Source: Phycisphaeraceae bacterium D3-23
Lineage (GTDB): Bacteria; Planctomycetota; Phycisphaerae; Phycisphaerales; Phycisphaeraceae
Direction of reading: 5' to 3'
Assembly: GCA_039555135.1 (NCBI GenBank)
Contig: CP114179.1
Coordinates: 3,038,001-3,102,000 of the forward strand
DNA: 64,000 nt
In this document: positions 16,753 to 26,662 of the stretch, piece after piece
Position numbering within the stretch: position 1 is the stretch's first letter
Layout: each line of letters starts with the position of its first letter
The notes under the pieces: generated by a model
Database searches by the model: none
What the model was told of the DNA's origin: nothing
The model's input: only the letters and a program-made list of their open reading frames with translations
Position numbers and translations under genes: made by a program

Positions 16753-17964
16753 TTGACCCATGCTCAAGCGTGCAGTGTTTGATCGATGCCGCCGTCGGCA
16801 CAGCCCCCATCCCACGACCAGCATCACCAGCACCGGGCTCGGGCACGCTGCCCGGCGGGACACCTTCGCCCCAGTGCTCGGTGACGATGTCGAGGTCGCG
16901 TTGGTCGATGCGGCCGTCGCCGTTGAGCTCGCCCAGGGCCATCGTGCCGGGGGTGACGGTGTCGCCCCAGTTGGCGAGGAGGATGTCGAGGTCGGCCGCG
17001 CCGACAAAGCCGTCCTGGTTGATATCGCCGGCGAGGGTGCTATCGATTTCATCGGAGTAGTACCGTGCGTCGGGGTAGATGGATCGGATCCAGTCGGCGT
17101 AGGCGGAGACTCGGGCGGCGGTGGAGAAGTCGTCGTAGGACGAGCCGGTCCCGCCGTTGGTCGTGCCGATGATGACCCATAGCCCGTCGTGGAGCTGCCA
17201 CCAGCTCGACCCGCTGTCGCCCGGCGCGCGACGGCCGACTCGAAGGGGGTGTGGTCGCCGACGCCTGGCGCGTCGAACTCGGCGGTGAGGCCGTGGTCCT
17301 CTTCGATGATGCGGTCGATGGTGTTGGTCCCGGCCGCGCGTCGTGGGCCGTTGGTCGGTTGGAGCGATCCGCTGCTGCCCTCGGTGCCGATGCCCCACGA
17401 GCCGTAGCCGTTGAACGTGACGGGGTGGTCGAGTTCGTCGCTGCCGTCGTAGAGCAGGGGCTGGGCGATGGGTTGGCCAGCGGCGTCGAGGATAGAGGCG
17501 AGGCGCGGGAGGACGAGGATGCCGATGTCGGTCGATGCGCCGCCGAAGCCCGGCGGGCGGTTGACGCGCTCGGGCGGGACGTAGAATGTGCCGGCCCCCT
17601 CGGCATAGTCGTTGCCGAGTCCGTCGCGGAAGCGTTCGCTGTCGATCGGGTTGACGGTCTGGTCGTCGGGCAGGCAGTGTGCGGCGGTGAGGATGTAGCT
17701 GAGCGAGCCGTCGGCGCTGTCCCCGATCCACGTGGCGGTGCACTGGCCGATTGTGCCGACGGCGGCGAACTGGTCGGCGTAGCTGTAGGCGATGGCGTCG
17801 GCGTAGCCCGCGTCGAGGGTGCCGACGACGTCGGCCGTGTCGCCGCCGCTTGCTGTGAAGTAGTTATTGTTGACGACGATCGCGCCGCCGGGCGCGGCCC
17901 ACAGCGCAGCCAACGCGGCGGCGAAACACAGGCGGGGGACTGCAGACTTCTGGAACATCGACAT
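16750..17964 (-). pseudogene. trypsin-like protease with dockerin-like repeats and PEP-CTERM anchor, two frameshifts
   Basis: Starts at ATG 17964 (GGAG upstream) with signal peptide RLCFAAALAALWAAPGGA. The catalytic His is in ILTAAHCLPDD and the Asp in ASTDIGILVLP. After HTPFESAV (about 17225) the frame must shift to read APGDSGSSWWQL with the nucleophile Ser. That second frame carries two dockerin-like calcium repeats (GDINQDGFVGAADLDILLAN and GELNGDGRIDQRDLDIVTE) and VPEP. At about 16831-16840 it must shift back to give LVMLVVGWGLCRRRHR, the hydrophobic helix plus Arg cluster of a PEP-CTERM signal. The two shifts compensate. The family role would be an exported, sorted serine protease. The stop codon lies in a palindrome tip. 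An intact relative is at 19878-21020. Confidence 0.75.
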
Positions 17965-18150
17965 ACGCACTTTTCTCCGGTCCCCGCTGGGGCAGGATCG
18001 TAGCAGGATGGCCTAGGGTGTCCAAGGGTTTCTTTTTGAGTGGCGTGTCGGCGGCGACTGCCGGCTGGGGCGTCGGGTGGGATCGGGTAGAGTGTTGCAA
18101 GTGTGGGATATTGAGGCAGTACCGCCACCGGGGATGAGGGCCGGCTAGGA

Positions 18151-19035
18151 TTGGCGCAGCAGAAACCGACATTGCGGAAGCGGCTGAAGGCCGGGCTCAA
18201 ACGCCTCGGTGCGTGGGGCATCGCGGTCACCTATCACATCCACATCTGGTGTGTCTGGCGGACGGCGCGGATCGAAGTCGCCGGGTGTGACCGGCTGATC
18301 GAGGCGATGCGCCGCCACGACCGCCTCGCGCTGGCGATGTGGCACGAAAACCTCATCATCGCGGCCTACGCCCTGCGTGAGTGTCGGCCGACGACGGTGG
18401 CGAGCAAGAGCGACATCGGCGACGTCATCTCGACCATCCTCGACCGCCTCGACTACCGCGTCTTCCGCGGCGGCTCGTCACGCGGCAAGTCGCGCCGCTC
18501 GCCGGTACTCGAGGAGATGGTGGCCTACTTCAAGTCGCACCGCGACGTGATGATGGCGCTGACAGTGGACGGCTCGGCCGGGCCCGCGCGGAAGATGAAG
18601 CCCGGCGTGATCGCGCTGGCCGGCCAGGCGCAGGCACCGATCTTCGTGATGCACTGTGTGTGTCGGCCCTGCTTCCGGATCTGGACATGGGACCGGACAC
18701 GGGTGCCGCTGGGCTTTGGCAAGATCGTGATCGTGTTCGAGGGCCCGGTGATGCCCGGCGACCCGGGGATCAAGGGGTTCCGTGTCGCGCGTGACAAGAC
18801 CGACCTGCTGCTGCACGACGCTGCCCGCCGGGCCGAGGCGTACCTCAAGACCAAGCAGCTCCCCGCCACCGACCCCGAGCTGGGGCTCGACCCCGGCTAC
18901 GGTTCGGATGATATGCGCCGAGGCCGGACGCTGTGTGATGAGAAAACGCCGCTCTTCACGCCGACGCCGATCGGCGAGCAGCTGACGCCGGAGCGTGACG
19001 AGGCAGCCCGCACGGAGCAGGCCGAAGACGCTTGA
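18151..19035 (+). CDS. DUF374-type lysophospholipid acyltransferase family protein
   Basis: 294 residues. The LPLAT-like core shows ALAMWHENLIIAAYAL (the MWH variant of the acyltransferase box), VASKSDIGDVISTIL, YRVFRGGSSRGKSRRS, ALTVDGSAGPARKMKPGVI and APIFVMH, in the order typical of DUF374 proteins. These are thought to acylate lipid A or phospholipid precursors at the inner membrane. A hydrophobic N-terminal helix (LGAWGIAVTYHIHIWCVW) fits membrane association. The start is TTG at 18151, the only in-frame candidate giving the full family N-terminus, though a leading AGGA is very close; I am unsure of it. The C-terminus is an acidic tail. The end is 5 bp from the convergent alkD-like gene. 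Confidence 0.8.
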   Translation: MAQQKPTLRKRLKAGLKRLGAWGIAVTYHIHIWCVWRTARIEVAGCDRLIEAMRRHDRLALAMWHENLIIAAYALRECRPTTVASKSDIGDVISTILDRLDYRVFRGGSSRGKSRRSPVLEEMVAYFKSHRDVMMALTVDGSAGPARKMKPGVIALAGQAQAPIFVMHCVCRPCFRIWTWDRTRVPLGFGKIVIVFEGPVMPGDPGIKGFRVARDKTDLLLHDAARRAEAYLKTKQLPATDPELGLDPGYGSDDMRRGRTLCDEKTPLFTPTPIGEQLTPERDEAARTEQAEDA

Positions 19036-19040
19036 CGCAA

Positions 19041-19799
19041 CTACTTCCGCGCTGCCTGCCTGGCTGCTTTGCGTTTGGCTTTGAGTTGTTCTTTGTGGGC
19101 CTTGGGGTGCTTCTCCGTCGCGGCGCTATACGCGATCGACGACAGCGCGGTCGCGTGCTTGTCGATGAACGGCCCGGCCTGCTTGGGGAACGCATTGTAC
19201 GACTCGCGCAGCGTCCAGCCCACGCCCTTCTGCACGTACACGTCGTCGTCGTGCAAGAGCGTTTCCACCAGCGGCAGCACCTCGCGCGGCTTGGGCGGGG
19301 TGCGGTTGGGCGAGTGGTAGTAGATCAGCGAGACGATGGACTGCCGGCGGTGCCAGGGGTTCTTTGACGCGTTCCATTTCGTTAGGGTCGGGTAGACCTT
19401 GCTGCGGTCGTTGTCGGCTTCGAGCATGCGGGAGTAGGCGCTCGAGAGCAGGTCGCTGTGGGCCCAGTTGTCGCAGCGCGTGATCCAGCCCTTGGCGGTG
19501 GGCCAGCACGCGAGCAGGTCGGCCGTGTCGCGCAGCGCGCTGAGCCAGATCGCCGACTGGCTCATGGTCTCGAACCACTTGGCGTCGCGCCAGACCCGGT
19601 CCCAGCGTTTGACCTGCTGCTTCGCGGGGAGGTGCGAGAAGCTGTAGCCCTGTTTGAGGGCCTGGCGCTGGGTGGGCAGGGTCAGGCCGAGGTGGGGGAT
19701 CGTCGAGCCGTGGTAGTCTCGGCGGATCTGGGCGTTTGTGCGGGCGGGGCCACCGACAAGCGTGTCCAGACGGGCAAAAACCTCTTCGACTTCGTGCAT
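19041..19799 (-). CDS. AlkD-like DNA alkylation repair protein
   Basis: 252 residues from ATG 19799. All-helical ALK/HEAT-repeat protein of the AlkD family, which excises positively charged alkylated bases (N3- and N7-alkylpurines) without base flipping. Motifs seen are STIPHLGLTLPTQRQALKQG near the start, DNWAHSDLLSSAYSRML, NPWHRRQSIVSLIYYH and VYVQKGVGWTLRESYNAFP, matching the conserved Trp/Asp DNA-contact helices (catalytic-type Asp in CDNWAHSD). The tail is strongly basic (KAKRKAARQAARK). The divergent neighbour starts 78 bp away, and a TATACT/TATAGT sequence lies between. Confidence 0.88.
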   Translation of the reverse strand: MHEVEEVFARLDTLVGGPARTNAQIRRDYHGSTIPHLGLTLPTQRQALKQGYSFSHLPAKQQVKRWDRVWRDAKWFETMSQSAIWLSALRDTADLLACWPTAKGWITRCDNWAHSDLLSSAYSRMLEADNDRSKVYPTLTKWNASKNPWHRRQSIVSLIYYHSPNRTPPKPREVLPLVETLLHDDDVYVQKGVGWTLRESYNAFPKQAGPFIDKHATALSSIAYSAATEKHPKAHKEQLKAKRKAARQAARK

Positions 19800-19877
19800 A
19801 CTAGGGACTATACTAGGTGTATGGGGTTGAGGCACGCCCGTGCCCGTCCGTGACGCCCCGGGGATGAGGAGCTGATT

Positions 19878-21020
19878 TTGAAGACCACCCGCTCGCTGCT
19901 GATCGCCGGTATCGGTGCCGCGACGCTGTTTTCTGCGGCCGACGCCGGGGCGATCTACATCCGCCACGACCGCACCGCGACGCCGCACGAAGAACTCGCC
20001 GCGATGTTTCCCGCTACGGGGTACTTCGGCCGGACCTTTGGCCAGTCCTGTACCGCGACCCTCGTCTCCCCGACCCAGGTCCTCATCGCCGCCCACTGCG
20101 TCGACGGCAACTCCAACGGCAACCCCGACAGCTCCGTCGGCGGCTACGCCTTCGGCCTCGGACCCAACGTGCCCAACACCCTCAATACCAACATCGCCTC
20201 CATCGCCATCAACCCCGGCTGGGAATCGTCCAACGGCGACGCCGCCTTCGACTTCGCCGTCCTCACGCTCGAAAACCCGATCACCAACGTCACCCCCGCG
20301 ATGATCACCAGCGTCAACCCCGTGGGGCAACTCGGCGTCGCCGTCGGCTACGGCAGCCAGGGCACCGGCACCAGCCACTCCGACCCGCCCGGCTCCGACG
20401 ACAAACTCGCCGTCACCAACATGATCGAACGCTACGGCGACGACCCGGTCTACTCCGACTTCGACACCCTCCAGTTCGACTTCGACTCGCCCTTCGGCAA
20501 CCGAAGCACCTTCGGTTCAAGCACCCCGCTCGACCTCGAAGGCGCCACCGCCGGCGGCGACTCGGGCAGCCCGCTCATGGCACAGTTCGGCGAGGGCTGG
20601 TTCGTCACCGGCGTCCTCAACACCGGGTACAACGACTTCGACTCCGAATCCCAATACGGCGACATCTCCATCTACGCCGCCGTCCAGACCCCCTCCAACC
20701 TCGCCTGGCTCCAGTCACAGGGCCTGCGCATCATCGACGACATCACACCCGTCCTCGGCGACGCCAACCGCGACTGGTTCGTCGACCAGTCCGACCTCGA
20801 TATGGTCCTCGCCGACTGGGGCGACAGCGTCGCCCCCGGCACCGGCGCGGACGTCAGCGGCGACGGCCTCGTGAGCGCCGCCGACCTCGACATCCTCCTG
20901 GCGCAGTGGGGCGAAGGCACCGCCTACCCCGGCGTCGCGCTCGCCGCCGCGGTGGTCCCCGAGCCGGGCTCGCTCGCGCTGCTGTCGCTGGGCCTCTTGG
21001 CGATCCGTCGTCGGCGCTAA
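19878..21020 (+). CDS. PEP-CTERM trypsin-like serine protease with dockerin-like repeats
   Basis: 380 residues starting at TTG 19878 (GAGGAG 8-13 nt upstream). Signal peptide at 1-24 (SLLIAGIGAATLFSAADAGA). The chymotrypsin-fold catalytic triad is intact: His73 in VLIAAHCVDG, Asp125 in AFDFAVLTL, Ser229 in ATAGGDSGSPLM. Two dockerin-like Ca-binding loops follow (GDANRDWFVDQSDLDMVLAD and DVSGDGLVSAADLDILLAQ). The C-terminus VVPEPGSLALLSLGLLAIRRRR is a PEP-CTERM sorting signal, processed by an exosortase encoded elsewhere. It is a paralogue of the frameshifted protease at 16750-17964. The last 4 bp overlap the convergent phosphoesterase gene. Confidence 0.92.
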   Translation: MKTTRSLLIAGIGAATLFSAADAGAIYIRHDRTATPHEELAAMFPATGYFGRTFGQSCTATLVSPTQVLIAAHCVDGNSNGNPDSSVGGYAFGLGPNVPNTLNTNIASIAINPGWESSNGDAAFDFAVLTLENPITNVTPAMITSVNPVGQLGVAVGYGSQGTGTSHSDPPGSDDKLAVTNMIERYGDDPVYSDFDTLQFDFDSPFGNRSTFGSSTPLDLEGATAGGDSGSPLMAQFGEGWFVTGVLNTGYNDFDSESQYGDISIYAAVQTPSNLAWLQSQGLRIIDDITPVLGDANRDWFVDQSDLDMVLADWGDSVAPGTGADVSGDGLVSAADLDILLAQWGEGTAYPGVALAAAVVPEPGSLALLSLGLLAIRRRR

Positions 21021-22075
21021 CGCAGCGGCGTGATCTCAAACTCAAACTGGTTGGCCGGGTCCGTCCGCCACGCGTCGTCGCCGCGCGCATCGCGCAGCGG
21101 GGAGTAGGTGCGGATGCGCACCGTCTTGCCGTCGGGCTCGAACGTCACCAGCCGGAGCCAGCCATCTCCGCCGTTGCCGTGTTCGTCCGACCCGCCGCCG
21201 TCGAGCTGCGCGTTGAAGAGCATCTGATGCACGTCGCGCCCCCCGGCGTTGGCGTCGACCCGGTAGCCGACCTGGTCCCCGCCGATGTGGCCGTTGAACA
21301 CAAACTCGAAGTTGGTCGAGGGGCCGACGAGTTCGTCCCAGAGCGCCTGCCCGCCGTAGGCGTCGTGCCCGATGCCGTAGTTGGCCGGGCTCGTGTCGTA
21401 GGTGTCGTCGTGGTTCAGGTAGGTGTGCGTCAGCAGGATGGCGGTGTGCCCGGCATACTCGGGCCGGCCGGCGATCTCCCCGGCCCAGTCGACCGCCGCG
21501 GCGCGCGGGCCGAACTCGACGACGACGATCAGGAAGTTGCGCCCGTCCGGGCCGGTGATTTCGAAGTACGCGTTCTCCAGCGTGTGCGCCCCGAAGGCAT
21601 TGGGCCCCATGCCCCGCAGGATGCCGCCGCCTTGGCCGTCGCTGTTGAGCGGGTTGTCGGTCGGCCCGAAGAACGTGTTGAAGTGCGTCTGCCGATCCTC
21701 CGCCCGTCGGATGCCGTAGTCGTGGTTCCCGGTACACAGGATGTAGGGCACATGCCCATCGAGCACCGCGACCGCGCGCTTCGCCGCGACCCACTGCTCA
21801 AGCCCCGTCTGGTCCCCAAACCCGTGCCCGCCGCCCTCCATGATCGCGTTCTGCTCGACCAAGTCGCCCTCTTGAAGCACGAGCACGATGTTGTGTGCCT
21901 CAAGGTTCTCCACGATCCACCGCGTCATCACGACGAAGTTTTCCTGGTTCTTCTCATACTTCGTGTAGTTCTGCGTGTCGGGGATAATGACAAACGAATA
22001 TGCCTCGGGCGGCGCGGTGGTCGTGGCGCAGCCGGTGAGGAGGGAAAAACAAATCGCCAGCATCAATTTTTTCAT
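21017..22075 (-). CDS. calcineurin-like metallophosphoesterase lipoprotein
   Basis: 352 residues with a lipoprotein signal (MLAICFSLLTGC, lipid-attached Cys16), so it acts on the periplasmic side of a membrane. The metallophosphoesterase metal-site motifs appear in order: IIPDTQNYT (first Asp), LQEGDLVEQN, CTGNHDYG, LLTHTYLNHDD and VFNGHIGGD. The insert between them (GGGILRGMGPNAFGAHTLEN) is usual for secreted members. The substrate cannot be told; candidates are phosphate esters or nucleotides. It overlaps the end of the PEP-CTERM protease by 4 bp, tail to tail, and is 29 bp downstream of the DUF695/RraB gene. Confidence 0.88.
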   Translation of the reverse strand: MKKLMLAICFSLLTGCATTTAPPEAYSFVIIPDTQNYTKYEKNQENFVVMTRWIVENLEAHNIVLVLQEGDLVEQNAIMEGGGHGFGDQTGLEQWVAAKRAVAVLDGHVPYILCTGNHDYGIRRAEDRQTHFNTFFGPTDNPLNSDGQGGGILRGMGPNAFGAHTLENAYFEITGPDGRNFLIVVVEFGPRAAAVDWAGEIAGRPEYAGHTAILLTHTYLNHDDTYDTSPANYGIGHDAYGGQALWDELVGPSTNFEFVFNGHIGGDQVGYRVDANAGGRDVHQMLFNAQLDGGGSDEHGNGGDGWLRLVTFEPDGKTVRIRTYSPLRDARGDDAWRTDPANQFEFEITPLR

Positions 22076-22104
22076 TAGTATCCGCTTTAATACGCTGATT
22101 AGGA

Positions 22105-22878
22105 TTAATCATCATTGACTATGAAGGTTTCCCAGCCGTCGTAGCTGCCACCATTTTCATCGGCGATCTCGCACAGCCGTGATGTAACCGAGTTGATGTG
22201 GTTCAGTTCACTCGGATCGTCTCGGTAAAGTTGCAGGCCAAAGGGCAAGTCGCCGTCACCATCTTCGGGGTCATCTTCTCTGGCAAACCCGATCATTGCT
22301 ACAGCTTTTGCCATCGCCTCGCGGTCGTCTTTGGCCGCAAAGTAAATCCAGTGATCGATCCGGCGTGGCTTGTTATGCAGGTCGTTATGTTCGGCGAGAA
22401 CATCGACGACAGAGCGGTCGGCCATCCAGCGGTGGCGTTCCGGGCTTGGATAAATGTAGTTGGTGTAACCTGACCATTCTGGGTCGGGCTTGGACCCGAA
22501 ATCGTAGGGGAGGTTCGTGGTCTGTTGAATCGCTTTGGCAGCGGCATCTTCGATGCGCCTATCCTGTCCTCCGCAACCGAAAAAATACAGTTCCCACTTG
22601 CCCATGTTGCGGAGTCTGCCAACGAAGTAGAGTTCGCTGTCACTGAGATGCGTAAAAAAGGCATCCTCGACATCACACATCACGTCGAATGATTGCTGGG
22701 TGCCCATGCCGTGTTCGCCGGGATCAGGTTGCTCGAATGTAAGCCTATAGACAGTGTCTGCGCCAGAAATCGGAGCATGGTCGATGTATGCCATGTTTAC
22801 AGACATCGAAGCGGGATGGTTATCAACCCGGCAGGGGTAGAAATCCCATTTGTCTTCAACCTCTATCTTATCGGGCAT
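22105..22878 (-). CDS. DUF695 and RraB-like protein
   Basis: 257 residues from ATG 22878. The N-terminal half (EDKWDFYPCRVDNHPASMSV, YRLTFEQPDPGEHGMGTQQS, WELYFFGCG) looks like DUF695. The C-terminal half (RIDHWIYFAAKDDREAMAKA, FGLQLYRDD, ENGGSYDGWETFIVND) resembles RraB, the protein inhibitor of RNase E. No enzyme motif is expected; in this family pair it is a regulator or of unknown role. The gene is visibly more AT-rich than its neighbours and has different codon use, which suggests acquisition by transfer. It lies 28 bp downstream of the TPR-YggX gene on the same strand. Confidence 0.8.
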   Translation of the reverse strand: MPDKIEVEDKWDFYPCRVDNHPASMSVNMAYIDHAPISGADTVYRLTFEQPDPGEHGMGTQQSFDVMCDVEDAFFTHLSDSELYFVGRLRNMGKWELYFFGCGGQDRRIEDAAAKAIQQTTNLPYDFGSKPDPEWSGYTNYIYPSPERHRWMADRSVVDVLAEHNDLHNKPRRIDHWIYFAAKDDREAMAKAVAMIGFAREDDPEDGDGDLPFGLQLYRDDPSELNHINSVTSRLCEIADENGGSYDGWETFIVNDD

Positions 22879-22906
22879 TGGATAATCCCCATTGGTTTTT
22901 GTTACC

Positions 22907-23542
22907 TTACGACCCCGCGAACGCCTCAACATCTTCCTTCGTCACGCCCAGCCATTCGAGCATGTGTGTTTCGTAGACGTCTTGGTGGGCGGGGTTGGAG
23001 AAGTCGAGGCGGAGCTCGTTGATGACTTTGGTGCCCATGCCGATCCATTCGCGCCAGGTGTCCTGGCCGAAGTGGGCGAAGATGTAGGCGCCGATCGGGC
23101 CGCGCATCGGCGGGTCGGGGAGCTTGTTTTGCGGCTGGCCCGTGCGTTTGTCGAGGACCTGGTCGCCGGCCGCCTCGACTTCCTGCTTGCGGGCGTTGTA
23201 GTCCTCGACTTCGGGCAGGTCGAGGCCGAGCTTCTGGATCAGCGCGGCCATGGACTTTTGGGGCATCACCTCGCCCAGCTCGGCGGCGACCTCGTAGCCG
23301 GTGAGCAGGAGCGGGCCGGCCTCGTCCTCCCGGCCCAGCTTGATGAGGGCCTGGCCCCGGGCGTGGTAGGCGCGCGACATCTGGCTGTTGTGCTCGATCG
23401 CCTTGGCGTAGGCGTCGGCCGCGTCTTCGAGCCGGTCGGCTTCCTTATAGACATTGCCCAGCGAGAGGAACGACATGTCGTCGGGTGCCTCCCGGCACAT
23501 CTGCTCCCACTGCGCGATCCGTTCTTCGAGGTTGTTACTCAT
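22907..23542 (-). CDS. TPR protein fused to a YggX-like Fe(II)-trafficking domain
   Basis: 211 residues. Residues about 15-90 are TPR units (APDDMSFLSLGNVYKEADRL, EDAADAYAKAIEHNSQMSRA). Residues about 145-205 (GPIGAYIFAHFGQDTWREWI, GMGTKVINELRLDFSNPAHQ, VYETHMLEWLGV) match YggX, including the W-x-x-W, T-x-x-I-N-E and M-x-x-(F/W)-L signatures. YggX alone is about 90 residues and protects Fe-S clusters from oxidative damage, so this is a larger fusion. It would be cytoplasmic. It heads a minus-strand pair with the DUF695/RraB gene. A palindrome separates its start from the divergent addB. Confidence 0.85.
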   Translation of the reverse strand: MSNNLEERIAQWEQMCREAPDDMSFLSLGNVYKEADRLEDAADAYAKAIEHNSQMSRAYHARGQALIKLGREDEAGPLLLTGYEVAAELGEVMPQKSMAALIQKLGLDLPEVEDYNARKQEVEAAGDQVLDKRTGQPQNKLPDPPMRGPIGAYIFAHFGQDTWREWIGMGTKVINELRLDFSNPAHQDVYETHMLEWLGVTKEDVEAFAGS

Positions 23543-23608
23543 GCAGGCATTCTAGTCATTTGCGGATGGCGTGAAGCGAGACGGATGGGTGCGGGATTCG
23601 AGGTCGAC

Positions 23609-23709
23609 GTGCCACGGTCGATCCGCTTCAGCGGTCGCCCGTGTGACGTCCGTATAGGTCCGCGTATGCGCGCGGCCGACCGCTCCGAGCAGCGGATCGA
23701 CCGTGGCAC
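23609..23709. repeat. 101-bp palindrome, GTGCCACGGTCGATCCG family, copy 2
   Basis: The arms GTGCCACGGTCGATCCGCTT and GAGCAGCGGATCGACCGTGG match the copies at 16006-16107 and 33103-33200. Here it lies between two divergent genes, so it cannot simply be a terminator of either. Confidence 0.88.
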
Positions 23710-23766
23710 GTTGGCGCTCGCAATCGCCCGATCACCCGATCACCGCATCGCCAAATCGCTACCCTT

Positions 23767-26662
23767 GTGGCTGTGGAGACCGGCTGTAACATTTCGCGTG
23801 TGTTTCTCGACTGGGCCGGCCCGGCGCTCCCGGCCGCGGCGCGTTGGTTGCTAAGCGACACGCCCCAGCCCACGCCGGGCGACCTGTCGGGGCTGCTGGT
23901 TGTCGTACCGGGTGGTCGTGCGAAGCGTCGGCTGATTGAATTGCTCGCGCAGTTTGCGGTGGAGCGCGGTATGGCGCTGGTGCCGCCGACGGTGGTGACG
24001 GTCGGTGCGCTGGCGGATCGGCTGATGCCGTATCGTGGGGCGGATGCGCCGAAGGTTGCGGATCGTTCAGCGGCATTGCTCGTGCGGTCGGGTGTGCTGC
24101 GTGATGCGGGGCCGGCGCTTTTATCGACGTTGACGCCGTCGCCGCCGGGGCTTGACGACTGGCCGGGGTGGTGGGCGCTTTCGGGGCAACTGGAGACCCT
24201 CGCGGCTGAGCTGGGTACGGCCGGGCTGACGCCGGCGCAGGCGGCCGCCGAGTGCGATGCGCTGTCGGGCGATGAGCGATGGGCTGCGGTCGGCGAGCTC
24301 GATGCGCGGTATCTCGCGGCGCTTGGGGCACAGGGTTTGATCGACCCGCACGCCGCGCGGCGCGACGCGGCGGCAGATCCGCAAGCCCAGACGCAGGTGC
24401 CCTGCGTCGTGCTCGTCTCGACGCCGGACCTCCGTCCGATCCACACACGCCTGCTCGCGCGCTACGCGGCGACGGTGCATGCGATGGTCTTCGCGCCGCA
24501 AGAACATGCGGCGGGGTTTGATGCGTGGGGCGTTCTCAACGCGGCGTACTGGCTCAAGCAGCCGCTGCCCGCGACCGACGACGCGATCGCGTTTGTTGAC
24601 AAGCCGGGCGACCAGGCGGAGGTGGTGTTCGATGCGCTCGCGCGGTGGAGCGAGGCCGAGCCGGTCGCGGCGGACAGCGTCACGGTGGGGCTGGGCGACG
24701 CGGCGCTGGCGGGCCCGATCGAGCGGACGCTGGAGCTGGCGGGCGTGCCGGCGCGGTCGGTGGAGGGCCGACCCGTCTCGCGGTCAAGGCCCATCCTGCT
24801 GCTTGAAGCGCTCGGGGAGTACGCGGGCACAATGCGTTTTGACCGTCTCGCGGCGCTGCTGCGACACCCCGATACGCTGACGTATGCGTCCCGCGCCGCG
24901 CGCGACGCCGGCGCGACGCTTGACCGTCAGGACGGCGGCTGGCTGGGCCTGCTCGACCGCTACGCGAGTGCGCATTTGCAGGGCGAGGTCACGGGCCACT
25001 GGCTGGGCGATCCCGCGCAGCGCGGTGCGCTGGCGGCGATCCACGACGCGGTGCAGGCGCTGGTCCCGGAGCAATCGCCGACGGCGCGTCGCCCGCTCAC
25101 GCTGTGGGCCAGGCCGATCGGCGAGGCGCTCGCGCAGGTGTACGGCGACGCGGCGCTGCGTCGACACGCGCCCGAGGATCGGCCCGTGGTGCTGGGCCTG
25201 GAGGCGATCGGCAACCTGCTCGACGCGCTCGGCGCACTGCCCGGTGATGCGGGGTACATCCCGGCGACGACGTTCGCGCAGGCGATCCGTTTCGTGCTGC
25301 GGCAGGTGGACGCGACGCCCGTGCCCGAGCCCGGCGGCGCGTCGGCCGTCGAGCTGGTCGGGGTGCTTGAGCTTGCGCTCGACGATGCGCCGCGCGTGGT
25401 GGTTGTCGGCGTCAACGAAGGCGCGGTGCCCGAGCCGATCGCCGAGCACCCGATGCTGCCGCGCGCCGTGCGCGCGGCGCTCGGGCTGCATGACGACGAC
25501 CACCGGCTGGCGCGTGAGCAGTTGATGCTGACGTCGGTGGTGTCGAGCCGGGCGGCGGGGGACTGTGTGCTGGTCGCGGGGAAGGTGAGCCCGGCGGGCG
25601 ACCCGCTGATGCCCAGCCGGTTGCTCTTACGCGGCAGCGATGCGGAGATGTCGCGGCGTGTCGCGCGGTTTTTTGAAGAGGGCAACAAAGCACCGCCGCG
25701 CCCCCGCGCTGCTCACGCCCGGCGAGCACGACCGCTTCCTCATCCCGTCGCCGATGCTCGACGAGCCCGCGCTCACCGAGCTGTCGGTCACCGCCTTCCG
25801 CGACTACCTCGCGTGCCCGTACCGGTTCTACCTGAAGCACATCCGCAAGCTCCGTCCGCTCGACGACCGCGCGGTCGAGCTTGACGGCGGGGCGTTCGGC
25901 TCGCTCGCGCACGCCGCGCTGCGCGTGCTGGGAGACGAAGCCCTTGCCGGTGAGGACCGCCAAGACAAACTATTTGAGCATCTCAGCGCCGCGCTCGACC
26001 AGCGCCTGCGCGAGCAGTACGGCCCACACCCCCGCGCGGCGGTGCGGGTGCAGGCCGAGCAGCTCCGCTACCGGCTTGAAGCGGCGGCGCGGGTGCAGGC
26101 CCGGCATGTCGCCGAGGGCTGGCGCGTCGTGCATGTCGAGGGCGCGGGGCGGTCGGGCCGGCTGTCGCAGACGATCGACGTCGATGGCGAGCCGTTCACT
26201 CTGACCGGCAAGATCGACCGCATCGATCGGCACGAAGACGGCCGAGTCCTCGTGATCGACTACAAGACCTCGAACAGCGCGAAGTCCCCCGACGCGACGC
26301 ACCGGGCGGGGCCCAGGAACGACAAGCGGTGGACCGACCTGCAGCTCCCGCTTTATCGCGGGCTGAGCGCGGAACTGGGTGTGGAGGGTGATCGGATCGA
26401 CTTGGCGTATTTCAATGTGCCCAAGTCGCTGGCGGACGCGGCGCTGTCGGTCGCGCCGTGGACCCCGAGCGAGATCGATGAGGCGATCGCCGTGCGCGAC
26501 GATGTGATCCGCGCGCTGCGGGCGCGTTGCTACTGGCCGCCGAGCGAGGAGCCGCCGCGTTTTGAGGACGGGCTCGCGGGTGTGTGCGCGGATGAGGCGG
26601 AGGAGCGGGCGCGGATCGTGCAGCGCAGCGGCACGGGGTTGGGGGGGGAAGGCGATGCCTGA
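23767..26662 (+). pseudogene. addB: AddB-like nuclease subunit of the AddAB recombination complex, one frameshift
   Basis: About 965 residues in two frames. Frame one (GTG 23767 onward) contains LLVVVPGGRAKRRLIELLAQ in place of a Walker A, as in alphaproteobacterial AddB, then VVVVGVNEGAVPEPI and LAREQLMLTSVV of the inactivated helicase region. At the CCCCC run (25701-25705) the frame shifts by one. Frame two continues LLTPGEHDRFLIPSPML, VTAFRDYLACPYRFYLKHI and the PD-(D/E)XK nuclease motifs GKIDRIDRHEDGRVLVIDYK. AddAB resects double-strand breaks for RecA loading. The Fe-S cysteine quartet of other AddB proteins is not evident. It ends with an 8-bp overlap with addA. The break may be a sequence error, since both halves look conserved. 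Confidence 0.82.

Noticed and set aside
25700-25706. Programmed frameshifting in addB
   Set aside because: No slippery heptamer with downstream structure that I can see, and similar C-run shifts occur in unrelated genes of the window, so an indel is simpler.
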